Assembly: GCA_023665245.1 (NCBI GenBank)
Contig: JAMPEH010000001.1
Span: 186,001-250,000, forward strand
Length of the DNA stretch: 64,000 nucleotides
From: Muribaculaceae bacterium
GTDB taxonomy: Bacteria > Pseudomonadota > Alphaproteobacteria > Rs-D84
Direction of reading: 5' to 3'
The notes under the pieces were generated by a model. It did not search any database and was not told the DNA's origin. It worked only from the letters and a program-made list of their open reading frames with translations. Within the stretch, counting starts at the first letter, position 1; every line of letters begins with the position of its first letter. Positions 16,517-26,564 of the stretch are shown here, piece by piece. The translations under genes were made by a program, and so were the position numbers.

Positions 16517-17722
16517 TATCCCACGCAGTTTATGGCGTAAACTACGATTTGGTACAAAATAACAAATAATGTGTATAAACCTCTTTATTAAAATTTTTAT
16601 CCATCGTGATTGGATAAATTTTAATCTGGACATTTTGTGACATGCAGATATGTATTTGTTGTATTCAGTCGAATCAAATTCAATGTCTGTATCATTATAT
16701 ACGAATTCTTGTTCGTCCATGAATTGTTTAAGATGTTCTGTTACACCAATAATTTGTGGTACTAATGTACTGTGTGTTGTTATGTATTTTTCAATACTGG
16801 CATCAATATAATATGAATCCATATTCTTGGCGGTATTAATTTGTGCCTGTGCAAATGGGAAACCGCGTTTTGAACGTTGAATCTGGATAACCTGACCGTT
16901 ATCTGGCATAAACAGTGCCAAATGCAATGCGGTTCCAGCAACGCCAGCCAAACTGCGACAATTTTTCATATACGCAATTTGGTCTGTTATTGACAAGTGT
17001 TCAGGATATATAACGTGATAGCCGTTTTTACGAAATATATTTTCGATTTTCTGTTCACCAAATTGCAGATTGGATGGATTGTTTGTGTTTACAAATTTGC
17101 ATCGTGAAACATAGATTTTGTCATACGGATATGTTTTATTAACATTATTCGAAATGTGTTTGAATATATTTATCCATTCTGGTGATATGAATTCTTTGTG
17201 TAAGAATCCACGTTGGGGAATTAATACAGATTGAAAACGTGTAGATTCAGTTACGATTATAATGTCTTTTTCGTCAATTCCCATCAGATGCAATAAATCG
17301 TGATATTGTCTGGGCTCAGAATTTGTGCATATTAATGCAACCTTGTATTTTTTTTGCACCAATGACCAGGCACGATCCAAAGTGTTAATCATAAAATGTC
17401 CGAAATGCGATATTGTATTACCCAGATAGACTACGTCCTCATTTACAACTGGTATTTTATGCAACGACTTTTTCAAATTAGCAATTTTCTGTGGGTACAG
17501 TAATATATTGTCCCAGCGTAATTCAGCAGATTTTACAGGACGTAAATTTTCATCAAATACACCTAACGTTTTTCTGCCGTGTTTTCTCTCTAATGCTTTT
17601 ATAATTCCGTTGGGTACACTTTGTATTTCAGTGACATTTTCAAACTTTATTTTATTAAATGTATCAAAGAATTCTTTCTTTCGTATATCTGGCATATATA
17701 AATGAATTCTATCGGTTTGCAT
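16511..17722 (-). CDS. Glycosyltransferase family 61 (DUF563) protein
   Basis: 403 residues. The central block YLGNTISHFGHFMINTLDRAW and the later GVAGTALHLALFMPDNGQVIQIQ are the pattern of DUF563/GT61 transferases, which act on surface glycans in bacteria. It probably adds a sugar to a cell-surface polysaccharide or LPS. It overlaps the upstream GT4 gene by 14 bp, so the two form an operon. AT content appears higher than in neighbouring housekeeping genes, consistent with acquisition. Confidence 0.7.
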   Translation of the reverse strand: MQTDRIHLYMPDIRKKEFFDTFNKIKFENVTEIQSVPNGIIKALERKHGRKTLGVFDENLRPVKSAELRWDNILLYPQKIANLKKSLHKIPVVNEDVVYLGNTISHFGHFMINTLDRAWSLVQKKYKVALICTNSEPRQYHDLLHLMGIDEKDIIIVTESTRFQSVLIPQRGFLHKEFISPEWINIFKHISNNVNKTYPYDKIYVSRCKFVNTNNPSNLQFGEQKIENIFRKNGYHVIYPEHLSITDQIAYMKNCRSLAGVAGTALHLALFMPDNGQVIQIQRSKRGFPFAQAQINTAKNMDSYYIDASIEKYITTHSTLVPQIIGVTEHLKQFMDEQEFVYNDTDIEFDSTEYNKYISACHKMSRLKFIQSRWIKILIKRFIHIICYFVPNRSLRHKLRGII

Positions 17723-18869
17723 GGCGGTACTCTTTTTGGATCAAATTGTATATTTCATTTATAATATTGTTCGCATTGAACCGTGACAGTGAACATGTCG
17801 CGACAGTAATCTTTTCTTTCGTATCAATGCGCCCGTTCCATATATCTGACATAATTTGACTTAATTTTTCTGTGTCGCCCGGGGCGAACAGCAATCCTGC
17901 ATCACTGTTTAACAATATTTCTGCCGGGCCGTTGGGGCAATCTGATGATATGTTTAATGTACCGACCGCCATTGCTTCGATTAATACCGTTGGTAATCCT
18001 TCATTATAACTGGATAAAATGTTTGCAATTGCATCGCGCATATATCCAAATGGTTGTGGAATGGGACCTGTAAACATTATATTACTGGCTGATGGTAATT
18101 TATTTGCAATGGACTGTAAATGTTTTGCTTTTGACCCGCCACCAACAATTATCAAACGTATATCTGGTTCGTTTTCTGTCGTCCAAAATTTATCAAATGC
18201 ATGTATTACAGTCTCGATATCTTTGTCACAATCCAGCCGTGATACAACCACAAAATATTTGCCATCTATTTTTTTCTGTGTTTCTGACGTGCGGCGTATC
18301 GCATCACAATCAATTGGATTATAAATACGCACAATGCGGTCGGCATATTGTGGATATTTGGTCTTAAAATCTGAAACAAAACTGTCGGTCAAGCATACCA
18401 GTTTGTCATACATTGGTAATTTTTTTATCAATTTTTCATTATTAAAGAAATTGATTGAACCGTGACACCATGCAATTTTAGGTCTGTCTGTCATTGCCAA
18501 TTCGCGCGAAAATTCCATATTTTTATAGTCGATAAAAACATCCGTATTTACAAATATTGGGTTATGGCGCATCTGCCAACGTCTGATTTTTTTATAAACA
18601 CTGAAAATAATTTTGCGAATATTTTTTAACGGAAATATTTTTGTATATTGCGCAATTTTCTCAAAAGTATTTTGCCATGGATAACATGTGATAATACGAA
18701 TATTTGGGTTTTGTTTGCACCAGTCTTTGAAAAAACTGTTCCGAATTTTCGCATGGGTTAAAATGGTTATATTTATATCTGAAATTTTTGCCATTTCTGA
18801 CAGTGTTTGAATAAAAACCATGTCAACACCACCGATTACCAGATATGGGATACAAAACGTCACAGTCAT
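17709..18869 (-). CDS. Glycosyltransferase family 4
   Basis: 386 residues with a GT-B fold. The N-terminus MTVTFCIPYLVIGGVDMVF has the GG loop of the acceptor domain. The C-terminal domain carries YFVVVSRLDCDKDIETVI and the EX7E-type segment SSYNEGLPTVLIEAMAVGTLNISSDCPNGPAEIL used to bind nucleotide sugar. Likely in envelope polysaccharide synthesis with the overlapping GT61 gene. Class II structured RNA (19016-19243) precedes it, with a 146-bp gap. Confidence 0.85.
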   Translation of the reverse strand: MTVTFCIPYLVIGGVDMVFIQTLSEMAKISDINITILTHAKIRNSFFKDWCKQNPNIRIITCYPWQNTFEKIAQYTKIFPLKNIRKIIFSVYKKIRRWQMRHNPIFVNTDVFIDYKNMEFSRELAMTDRPKIAWCHGSINFFNNEKLIKKLPMYDKLVCLTDSFVSDFKTKYPQYADRIVRIYNPIDCDAIRRTSETQKKIDGKYFVVVSRLDCDKDIETVIHAFDKFWTTENEPDIRLIIVGGGSKAKHLQSIANKLPSASNIMFTGPIPQPFGYMRDAIANILSSYNEGLPTVLIEAMAVGTLNISSDCPNGPAEILLNSDAGLLFAPGDTEKLSQIMSDIWNGRIDTKEKITVATCSLSRFNANNIINEIYNLIQKEYRHANR

Positions 18870-19015
18870 GTGTTATACCTTTTACCGTATTTTTTAGTTT
18901 CTGGGATGGATGTTCAAACAACCAGAAAACATTTATTTTTCTAATTCCGTGTACTTTGATTATGATACACGCATCCACCCCATTTTCTATGGGAATAAAG
19001 TCGGATTACAATGGT

Positions 19016-19243
19016 AAAAGAAAATCCGCCGAAAATATGGCGGCCGGGATGTTAGAAAAATCAATAGCACTAGTGATCCCATTGGCCTTTGGGCACGCCC
19101 TATTTTTATAACCAACAGCATCCCGACCCGCTTATATCGCGCCAGGAAACGGTGCAATCGCACCCAAAAATATTACGATGCTTTCGCACCGAGTGCTATA
19201 AAGGGATTTTCTAAGTCCCGAACTTCAATCCATATTGAAATCC
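19016..19243 (-). ncRNA. Structured RNA element (class II, copy 1)
   Basis: Minus-strand promoter TTTACA, 17 bp, TACAAT (plus 19273-19278 and 19250-19255). The RNA has 5' hairpin TTCAAT/ATTGAA, outer stem TTAGAAAA ... TTTTCTAA, an internal hairpin GGTGCGA/TGCACC-type region, G-rich arm GGTCGGGATG complementary to the 3' strand CATCCCGGCC, and a terminator CCGCC/GGCGG followed by ATTTTCTTTT. It lies upstream of the GT4-GT61 operon. The rest of 18870-19314 shows no gene. Confidence 0.65.
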
Positions 19244-19314
19244 ACGCCCATTGTATTGAGAAATGCGCCGCATGTAAAGAAAATAATCTAACAGTTTGTT
19301 ATTTGTTATCTGAA

Positions 19315-20091
19315 TTAAAACGCGTATGGCTTGGCGTGGAAATTTTCACGTGCCGTGCGGATATTTGTTGCCACGTCCGATGCGCGACGTCCCATATCGG
19401 TTAAATCCAATGAACCAAAATACGCTGTCATCATCGGGTCATATGCGTTTGTTGATGAAATCCATTTATCTGTTCCGGCATTTGGTGTACCATATTTTTC
19501 CAACACAGCCTGCCACCATGCCAGAATTTTCTTGTCCCGTTGGTTCGCAAATTTTTCAGCGGTGCCTTCGATTTCATTTACATCATTGTTATACATAACA
19601 CGCCACACCAGATTATCTGTCGCATTACTGGTAAAATACACAACCAATGTTTCACCCGTATTTTCGCGCATCAGATGCATTTCAGACGCATACAGCAGCC
19701 CGCGACTGCGCGCCAGACTATTGATACATTTTTCAATTTCACTGGGGATAATAATATTTTGCTGGCGACACTCGTAATCCAGGTTATCTTTCCAGTCTTT
19801 ATGAATTGTATAAATAATACTGTCTTTTTGGCGCGGTGCATATAGTGCCTTGGTCTTGTAAAACAGCGTTTGTACATCTTCAAACGGCATGCCCAGTAAT
19901 ACGCCTGCAATATCAAATGCGCCAACGTTCGCGATTTCTGCACCCGCGTTCAGTGATACAGATTCTGTCGTTATATCGGCGTCACCACTATCTTGTATTG
20001 CTGATAAAAACGGATCATCCAGTTCAACACACATCGCCGGTGATACTGCGAATAACATTGCGGCCAACAGAATCTTTCTCTTCATGTTCAT
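19315..20091 (-). CDS. Secreted protein of unknown function in VirB8-like cluster
   Basis: 258 residues with a Sec signal peptide MNMKRKILLAAMLFAVSPAMC. The mature protein begins with an acidic, glycine-poor linker and then a compact domain (AGVLLGMPFEDVQTLFYKTKALY, PSEIEKCINSLARS). No family is recognised. It is the last gene of the minus-strand cluster behind the two VirB8-like proteins, separated by 10 bp, so a shared envelope function is likely. Confidence 0.6.
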   Translation of the reverse strand: MNMKRKILLAAMLFAVSPAMCVELDDPFLSAIQDSGDADITTESVSLNAGAEIANVGAFDIAGVLLGMPFEDVQTLFYKTKALYAPRQKDSIIYTIHKDWKDNLDYECRQQNIIIPSEIEKCINSLARSRGLLYASEMHLMRENTGETLVVYFTSNATDNLVWRVMYNNDVNEIEGTAEKFANQRDKKILAWWQAVLEKYGTPNAGTDKWISSTNAYDPMMTAYFGSLDLTDMGRRASDVATNIRTARENFHAKPYAF

Positions 20092-20101
20092 TGCATATTC
20101 C

Positions 20102-20737
20102 TTATGGCATTATAGCCTTTTCTACACGGAACGAACCCTGGAATACGATTACCAAATCGCGACCCCGTTCAATCACGGTATGCATATTTTCCATAATATA
20201 ATCATTGACGCGTGGCGTGTCAGATACCAATAAATATATTATACCTGTTTCAATTTGCGGCAATTCGTCCATGTCATTTGGTGTATGCCATGTTTTTAAT
20301 TGATATTCAACCGCATGATAGTCACCATATCTTTGTATGCCTGTGACGGACACTGTGCGCAACATGCCGGCATTCGCCATTTCTGTAATCTGTGGGGCGA
20401 TATTATCTTTCCATTGTGCGAATACATCCGGTGCAGACATTATATCCAATGCACTGCGTGGGGATTGTCGTTGTTCTATATTTGACATATCCGGCAGAAC
20501 ATAAAAATAATCATTTACATATTTGGTCACCAGCATATCAAACATCTTTACATCACCCAAATCCTTGGGTGTTTTTGGGGCCCCGGGGCGTTGGTCTGAG
20601 AAAGAATTACCCTGGAAAAAATATGTTTCAACCGATTGCTTGCCCGCCATGTCAAATATTGCGCCCGCAAAGAACATGATGATAAACATTATCACCAATA
20701 ACATCACACCGGCCATGAACGTAATCAGTTTTTTCAT
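20102..20737 (-). CDS. Membrane-anchored protein, possible VirB8-like fold (1)
   Basis: 211 residues. One N-terminal membrane segment (FMAGVMLLVIMFIIMFFAGAIF) precedes a periplasmic domain with LVTKYVNDYFYVLPDMSN and later TWHTPNDMDELPQIETGIIYLLVSD. The pattern (single helix, then an alpha/beta domain with a KYVxxYF segment) resembles VirB8/TraE-type subunits of type IV secretion channels. It lies 7 bp behind another VirB8-like gene. This is a fold-level guess; NTF2-like proteins in general remain possible. Confidence 0.5.
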   Translation of the reverse strand: MKKLITFMAGVMLLVIMFIIMFFAGAIFDMAGKQSVETYFFQGNSFSDQRPGAPKTPKDLGDVKMFDMLVTKYVNDYFYVLPDMSNIEQRQSPRSALDIMSAPDVFAQWKDNIAPQITEMANAGMLRTVSVTGIQRYGDYHAVEYQLKTWHTPNDMDELPQIETGIIYLLVSDTPRVNDYIMENMHTVIERGRDLVIVFQGSFRVEKAIMP

Positions 20738-20744
20738 CTGTCTG

Positions 20745-21470
20745 TTATTTTATCCTGTATGAATCAAATTTGGTTATATAGAAACCGTTGGTTAATACAT
20801 AATTTACCGGATATCTGTTTTCCAAAATCATATCCGTGCCTGTATCACGTGCCACCTTGGCATAGCCCAATATTTCAAAATCACCGATATTTGATACGAT
20901 TGTCGCAGTCACGCGCCATGTCCCAGATGTTGGGGTAATTTCACCCGCGGGAACAATTTGAATTGTATTAGAATCCAACGCCCAATGTTGCCCCAATAAT
21001 GCACGTTCACGATAATCCGGCATGACATTTGTGGCGAAATCCTGGTATACATCATCTGTTGTCTGACAATATATAGCGCATTGGGTATCACCACTCATGA
21101 TACTGTTGTTATCCTGGCACATATCACGGTCACACGCGTTCCATTGCGCAGAATTTTCATCCATATTTGGTGATATATAAAACCAATTGTGAACAAAGTG
21201 ATTTATTGCGGCAATTTGTGCCATCGCATCTGTGGGATATTCTTTTTTTCTGTCGTGGGTGCGGACAACATATTCCCAACCACCAGTTATTGGATTTACA
21301 TATATAATAACCGGGTTAACAGTTCGATATGTATTCGCCCATAAAATCATACCACACGTACATATAATCAGCAAAAACGTCACCAAGCATCCAATACCCA
21401 TCACGCGGGACGTTGCAATATGCGTTCCCGCCGGAAATGCCGGTACATTGAATTCGCCTGGATAGTCCAA
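20745..21470 (-). CDS. Membrane-anchored protein, possible VirB8-like fold (2)
   Basis: 241 residues starting at TTG 21470, supported by GGAGGG 7 nt upstream. A membrane helix at about 24-47 is followed by VNPITGGWEYVVRTHDRKKEYPTDAMAQIAAINHFVHNWFYISP, close in layout to VirB8 periplasmic domains, plus several cysteines. With the next gene it forms a pair of related anchored domains. No VirB4, VirB9 or VirB10 is seen in the window, so a complete secretion system is not demonstrated. Confidence 0.55.
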   Translation of the reverse strand: MDYPGEFNVPAFPAGTHIATSRVMGIGCLVTFLLIICTCGMILWANTYRTVNPVIIYVNPITGGWEYVVRTHDRKKEYPTDAMAQIAAINHFVHNWFYISPNMDENSAQWNACDRDMCQDNNSIMSGDTQCAIYCQTTDDVYQDFATNVMPDYRERALLGQHWALDSNTIQIVPAGEITPTSGTWRVTATIVSNIGDFEILGYAKVARDTGTDMILENRYPVNYVLTNGFYITKFDSYRIK

Positions 21471-21515
21471 TTTGCATCCCTCCTGATATATGCGCTATGG
21501 CGGTGATATGACAAA

Positions 21516-21662
21516 TTATGCCTGATATACCATAATGCATGCGCACGGGCTTAACTTCAGTTCATTGTTGTCATATCCAACACCGACCGGTTCACGATCA
21601 TAAACCTGGCCACATCCTGCCAACGCCAATGCGACAAATATGCCACAGATTAACTTTTTCAT
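21516..21662 (-). CDS. 48-residue lipoprotein, VirB7-like by position
   Basis: ATG 21662 follows AAAGGGGGAAAGGC. The product MKKLICGIFVALALAGCGQVYD has a lipobox LAGC with Cys17 lipidated and a 32-residue mature part containing a second CxC (PCACIMVY). It heads the cluster of two VirB8-like proteins and one secreted protein. Small lipoproteins preceding VirB8 are typical VirB7 equivalents, but sequence alone cannot prove this. Confidence 0.55.
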   Translation of the reverse strand: MKKLICGIFVALALAGCGQVYDREPVGVGYDNNELKLSPCACIMVYQA

Positions 21663-21737
21663 GCCTTTCCCCCTTTCTTATTATTTTGATTATAAGAAAA
21701 ATCCATTTTGCCGGTCAAGTATTATTACCAAACGACC

Positions 21738-24008
21738 CTAGAACTGTGTTTCAAACGATAACAAGAAACGCTGTTCGCGGTCGTACTTATTCATCTTTAA
21801 CGGCCATCCCCAACTGAAATTCATTGGCCCCATCGGCGTGTTCCAGTAAATACCGACACCGTATGATGTGCGCAAATCACTGTCTATGTCATTTTCCCGC
21901 CCCAGATAGTAATCTTCACGCTTTGGTGGTTTGCCGAGCCACCCATAGTCCATGAATACAAATCCCTTGACCTGATATTCATCCGGGATAAAGATTGGGA
22001 AATTCAACTGGGTTGAACCGTTCAATTTCCACATACCGCCCAGTGAATAATTCGTATACAGCCAATTGCGTGAACCGACACCCGCATAGTCAAATCCGCG
22101 CAACGTTTCCCCGCCCAAGAAATAGCGATACACACGTGATACATAGTCACCATCCAGTGCCTGGATATATCCGAAATCCAACGAAGAACGCAACTGCCAT
22201 CTGTCGTTAAAGAATTTAATCATACCAGTAATATCCGCGTTATAGCGCATAAATGTTTCTGTGCCACCAAATCCGGTGTATGCAATCCCCAGATTACCAA
22301 CAACACCAGTGTGGGTGTTTTGTTCAAAATTTGTATCCAGATTATAGTACTTTAAATACGTTGCCAATGTGTACAGACTTGCATCCTGCCAACCGTTTGA
22401 TTGAATATCATAGTTCTGGTCAAAAGACGCCGACAGACGTAATGTCTGACTCCAATGGTCGGTCAGTTTCCATCCCATACGTCCTGCGACCATTAATGAA
22501 TCACGGTCATATCCAAAACTGCCTAATGATGAATAGTCGTACATTGTATACGATACATCAAATCCACCAGACAGTGCACGCCCAAACAAGTATGGTTCTG
22601 TAAAACTGAACAATGCCTGCTTTTGGTATTGTGCGATTGAACCGCGCAGTTGCACAATCTGGCCACGTCCCATAAAGTTGTTTTCGGTAATGCCCGCATC
22701 AACCATAAATCCATTTATGTTTGACCAACCAAAACCACCCGACAGTTCGCCTGTTGGCTGTTCTTCAACGCGAACGTCTAATGCCATCATATTTGTTTCT
22801 GCAATACGACTGGGGACGATTTGAACATCCTTGAAATATCGTGTGCGCATCAATTTCTGGCGACCTTCTTCAATTGTTTGCAGCGAGAACGGGTCACCCG
22901 CCCGCATTGGCATTAATTGTTCAATCACAGTATCAAATGTGCGAACATTACCCAAAATATTAATAGAATCAATATATATGCGGTTGGTCTTTTGAATCTT
23001 GTATTCCAAATCCACCGTACGCGTGTCATCATGCTTTACCGGTACCGGTTCCACATTGATAAACGCATATCCATAGTCTGCAACCTTGCCACGCAGTGCA
23101 GACATTGTTGCTTCTACCTGGTCAATATTATAAACATGACCCGATTTGGATTCTATTATATCTGTCAGAACACTGTCTGGTACATCTGGGAACGGGTTAT
23201 CAATTGTTATTTTGCCGAATTTGTATTTGGGCCCTTCATCCACTGTGAACGTCACAGAATAATACTGGCGATCAGGTGTAAATATGCCATTAGCATCCGT
23301 CACCTGGAAATCAACATAACCATTACGCAGATAGAATTGACGCAACATCTGCTGGTCATATTGAATACGGTCTTCGTCAAAGACATCAAATTGTGTCATA
23401 AACCGCCACCATGCATGTTCGCGTGATAATATTTCGCCACGCAATGTTCGATCGCTGAATTTTTTGTTGCCCTTGAAATCAATGTCGGTGATGTATGTTG
23501 GATGACCTTCGGTGATTTCATATACAATATTAACGCGATTGTCATCCAGATTGATTTTCTTTGGCTCGATTTTTGTACCGAAAAAACCCTTGCGCTGATA
23601 AATGGTCAGCATGCGCTGAACATCTGCACCTATAACAGATTCATCGTATGCAGTGCGTTCTTTGGTGCGAATTTCTTTCTTTAAATCATCAGTTGATATT
23701 TCATCATTGCCTTCAACTGTGACCATGTTTATAGTTGGGGCTTCAATAATCGCAATTTTTAATGTGTTTCCCGACATTTGGACAGAAACATTTGAGAAAT
23801 ATCCGCTTTCTTGCAATTTCTTGGCAATTTCATTTGTGCGTTGTGTATTGATATTATCGCCAACCTTGACCTCGGACAAGATACGTATAGATTCTGCATC
23901 CATACGCTGGTTCCCGGTCACATCAATACGCGATACGGTTGCGGCATTTGCCACTGGAATAACCGCGGTTGAACATATTGCAAATAAAATTTTATTAGTC
24001 TTTTTCAT
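21738..24008 (-). CDS. bamA: Outer membrane protein assembly factor BamA
   Basis: 756 residues with signal peptide MKKTNKILFAICSTAVIPVANA, five POTRA repeats over about 22-345 (first: VSRIDVTGNQRMDAESIRILSEVKVGD) and a C-terminal Omp85 beta-barrel ending in phenylalanine (LLSFETQF). It folds and inserts outer-membrane proteins. It is preceded by rseP with a 1-bp gap, the usual proteobacterial order. The sequence is complete. Confidence 0.95.
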   Translation of the reverse strand: MKKTNKILFAICSTAVIPVANAATVSRIDVTGNQRMDAESIRILSEVKVGDNINTQRTNEIAKKLQESGYFSNVSVQMSGNTLKIAIIEAPTINMVTVEGNDEISTDDLKKEIRTKERTAYDESVIGADVQRMLTIYQRKGFFGTKIEPKKINLDDNRVNIVYEITEGHPTYITDIDFKGNKKFSDRTLRGEILSREHAWWRFMTQFDVFDEDRIQYDQQMLRQFYLRNGYVDFQVTDANGIFTPDRQYYSVTFTVDEGPKYKFGKITIDNPFPDVPDSVLTDIIESKSGHVYNIDQVEATMSALRGKVADYGYAFINVEPVPVKHDDTRTVDLEYKIQKTNRIYIDSINILGNVRTFDTVIEQLMPMRAGDPFSLQTIEEGRQKLMRTRYFKDVQIVPSRIAETNMMALDVRVEEQPTGELSGGFGWSNINGFMVDAGITENNFMGRGQIVQLRGSIAQYQKQALFSFTEPYLFGRALSGGFDVSYTMYDYSSLGSFGYDRDSLMVAGRMGWKLTDHWSQTLRLSASFDQNYDIQSNGWQDASLYTLATYLKYYNLDTNFEQNTHTGVVGNLGIAYTGFGGTETFMRYNADITGMIKFFNDRWQLRSSLDFGYIQALDGDYVSRVYRYFLGGETLRGFDYAGVGSRNWLYTNYSLGGMWKLNGSTQLNFPIFIPDEYQVKGFVFMDYGWLGKPPKREDYYLGRENDIDSDLRTSYGVGIYWNTPMGPMNFSWGWPLKMNKYDREQRFLLSFETQF

Positions 24009-24009
24009 C

Positions 24010-25068
24010 TTAATTCAATCCAAATACACGTGCCAAATCGTTCCACATAGTAAGCAAGAATAGGGCACCGATTAATATCCATCCCAACATAATTGCGATT
24101 TCCATGCCTTTGCCTTCTAGTTTACGACGTGTGACACCTTCGATTATTAAAATCAACAGATACCCACCATCTAATACCGGCAGTGGTAATAGATTTATAA
24201 CACCTAAATTCACAGATAACAATGCGATTATTGACAACAATGCAAAGAATCCTGCCTCTAATGCATTACCTGATACCTGGGCAATTGTTATGAACGAACC
24301 CAATTGCTTGGATGAACGTTCACCTGTTATAATTTGTTTTAATACAACCAACAATGTTTTTGATTGATAATATGTTTCACGTGCACCAGAATAAATCGCA
24401 CCAAAGAAGCCCTTTTTGCGAAATTCTGTTTTGGAACCATCTGCAACCAGTCCCCACCGTTCCGCCGGGCTTAGTTGTACAACCACAATGTCGTTTGCAC
24501 GCTGAATTTCAACACTGGCATCACGATTTGACGCCAATTCTTTGGCGATAATCAATTCACCCCAGTTTGTTATCTTATCACCGTCAATGCGCATAATTAC
24601 ATCACCCGGTTTAACGCCGGCATTAAAGGCAACACTTTCTTGGATAACCTGGCCAACAACAGGTAATTGCACATTTTTTGCTTGGAACATGAAAATTGCG
24701 GAATAAATGACCCATGCCAGCATAAAGTTCATAAACACACCGGCGGCGATGATAATAAATTGTTTCCATGGGCGCACCGACAGATAATGTCCCTTTTTCT
24801 TGTCCGCGGTCAAATCTTTGTATTTTTTGCGGTCAAACATGTCTTCTTGGCCATAAATGGAAACATATCCACCCAGTGGCAATGCGGCAATCTGCCACTG
24901 CGTACCATGTTTGTCGTGCCATTTGATTAAGGCTGGGCCAAAACCAATTGAAAATTTATCAACACGTACATGTGCCCAACGGGCCGCCAAGAAATGCCCC
25001 AATTCGTGCACAAATACAACAATCCCCAAAACAATAACCAATGCAACAATGGTTAAAACGATATGCAT
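24010..25068 (-). CDS. rseP: Site-2 zinc metalloprotease RseP
   Basis: 352 residues. Catalytic HELGH at 21-25 in the first membrane helix, a single PDZ domain around 125-200 (AGVKPGDVIMRIDGDKI) and the second site NLLPLPVLDGG near the C-terminus. It cleaves membrane-bound anti-sigma factors and remnant signal peptides. It is shorter than E. coli RseP (450 residues, two PDZ domains), as in many alphaproteobacteria. It sits between cdsA and bamA. Confidence 0.93.
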   Translation of the reverse strand: MHIVLTIVALVIVLGIVVFVHELGHFLAARWAHVRVDKFSIGFGPALIKWHDKHGTQWQIAALPLGGYVSIYGQEDMFDRKKYKDLTADKKKGHYLSVRPWKQFIIIAAGVFMNFMLAWVIYSAIFMFQAKNVQLPVVGQVIQESVAFNAGVKPGDVIMRIDGDKITNWGELIIAKELASNRDASVEIQRANDIVVVQLSPAERWGLVADGSKTEFRKKGFFGAIYSGARETYYQSKTLLVVLKQIITGERSSKQLGSFITIAQVSGNALEAGFFALLSIIALLSVNLGVINLLPLPVLDGGYLLILIIEGVTRRKLEGKGMEIAIMLGWILIGALFLLTMWNDLARVFGLN

Positions 25069-25089
25069 AAAATACCTTCCTTATACTTT

Positions 25090-25734
25090 TTATAACATAA
25101 CCAGCCATACAATCGGCAATACGTAAATCCAACCGTCAAATCTATCCAATACACCACCGTGCCCTGGGATAATATTGCCAAAATCTTTTATACCAATTTT
25201 GCGTTTAATCCAACTGGCGGTCAGGTCACCATACTGGCTTAACAATGCGACACTGATACCAATCCACATTAATTGTGGCATAAATATATCCGCGCCCAAC
25301 AAGCCATACATAATTGATGCCGCGGTTCCGCAAATAATGCCTGCAATTTGGCCAGACCATGTTTTACCCGAACTCAGTCTTTCCCACATCTTGTCGCCGC
25401 CAATTAATTTGCCAAAGAACCATGCACCGATATCTGCACTGCATATAATCATCAGCATCAGTAAAATAATCCATGGTCGCGCCCCGACATAGTTTGCCGC
25501 CATCAATACCAGACCCAACAATACCAAAAACGCAATAAACGCAACCGCATTTTTACGCCACACATCACGTGATGTACGCACCATGCATATAATCGTTTCT
25601 GCAATCATTGCCAACGCAATGATAATGGTCAGATACCGAACCGCACCGAATCCAAAATATTCACCGACGCCTGCCGCCAGGGCAATCAGTGCCATGACAC
25701 AACCTGCGATAATTCTTTTCTTTGTTTCAGACAT
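25090..25734 (-). CDS. cdsA: Phosphatidate cytidylyltransferase CdsA
   Basis: 214 residues, multi-spanning. The C-terminal signature SWIKRKIGIKDFGNIIPGHGG followed by VLDRFD is the CdsA active-site pattern. It converts phosphatidate and CTP to CDP-diacylglycerol, the precursor of all phospholipids. It is shorter than E. coli CdsA (285) but complete in its catalytic half. It lies 2 bp after uppS. The dxr gene that often sits between cdsA and rseP is absent here. Confidence 0.92.
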   Translation of the reverse strand: MSETKKRIIAGCVMALIALAAGVGEYFGFGAVRYLTIIIALAMIAETIICMVRTSRDVWRKNAVAFIAFLVLLGLVLMAANYVGARPWIILLMLMIICSADIGAWFFGKLIGGDKMWERLSSGKTWSGQIAGIICGTAASIMYGLLGADIFMPQLMWIGISVALLSQYGDLTASWIKRKIGIKDFGNIIPGHGGVLDRFDGWIYVLPIVWLVML

Positions 25735-25736
25735 GA

Positions 25737-26513
25737 TTATTTCGCCTTTGTCTTGTTGCCCGCATAGTCCTTCTTTTTGCCACCGCCGAAACGACGATTG
25801 CGTTTTGCATACTCATCCAACGTATACTGCCACAGTTTTTCGCTGCGCACCAAGTCTGGCCAATGTTCCGGCAAGAACAACAGTTCCGCATACGCCAGTT
25901 TCCACAACAGGAAATTTGAAATTCTAAATTCATTACTGGTGCGCACCATCAAGTCAATTGGCAACAAATCACCTGTATCCAAGAATGTTTCAAATGTATC
26001 CTTGTCAACTGGTTCGCCGGCCGCGATTGCGTCATTTACTGCGGTGATAATCTCGTCCTGGCCACCATAGTTTAATGCAAATACAACCGTTCCACCGGTA
26101 TGTTCTGCAGATATTTCTTCCAATTTGTCACACATTTCCGCCAGTTTTTGTGGCAACCGGTCGCGTGAACCAATAACACGATAGCGCAGATTCTTGTCCA
26201 GCGCGTGTTTCATATTCTTTTCCAGTTCGGTGCAGAATAAATCCATCAAGAAATTTACTTCTTCATCAGACCGATTCCAGTTTTCTGTTGAAAACAAAAA
26301 GAAAGTGATTGTTGTCACCCCGCGTGTGATAAACCAGTCAACCAAGTTTTCAAAATTGGCAATTCCAGCCTTGTGCCCGGCTAGTGGCGCCAGACCGCGC
26401 ATTTCTGCCCAACGACGATTGCCGTCACAAATAAACGCGATATGCTGGGGAATTGACGCAGATACATCTGCCGCCGGCGCGATTGATTTTTTACTTTTTA
26501 ATAATTTAAACAT
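25737..26513 (-). CDS. uppS: Undecaprenyl pyrophosphate synthase (cis-prenyltransferase)
   Basis: 258 residues. Signature motifs IAFICDGNRRWA near the N-terminus (substrate-binding Asp and Arg), FSTENWNRS, and the C-terminal MVRTSNEFRISNFLLWKLAYAEL. It makes the C55 lipid carrier for peptidoglycan and surface polysaccharides. The basic tail KRNRRFGGGKKKDYAGNKTKAK extends beyond the usual end. In the frr-uppS-cdsA-rseP-bamA series. Confidence 0.93.
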   Translation of the reverse strand: MFKLLKSKKSIAPAADVSASIPQHIAFICDGNRRWAEMRGLAPLAGHKAGIANFENLVDWFITRGVTTITFFLFSTENWNRSDEEVNFLMDLFCTELEKNMKHALDKNLRYRVIGSRDRLPQKLAEMCDKLEEISAEHTGGTVVFALNYGGQDEIITAVNDAIAAGEPVDKDTFETFLDTGDLLPIDLMVRTSNEFRISNFLLWKLAYAELLFLPEHWPDLVRSEKLWQYTLDEYAKRNRRFGGGKKKDYAGNKTKAK

Positions 26514-26564
26514 TTATTCTAATTCCAGTGTTTGATTGTGATGCAAAATATATAATCTGTTGAT

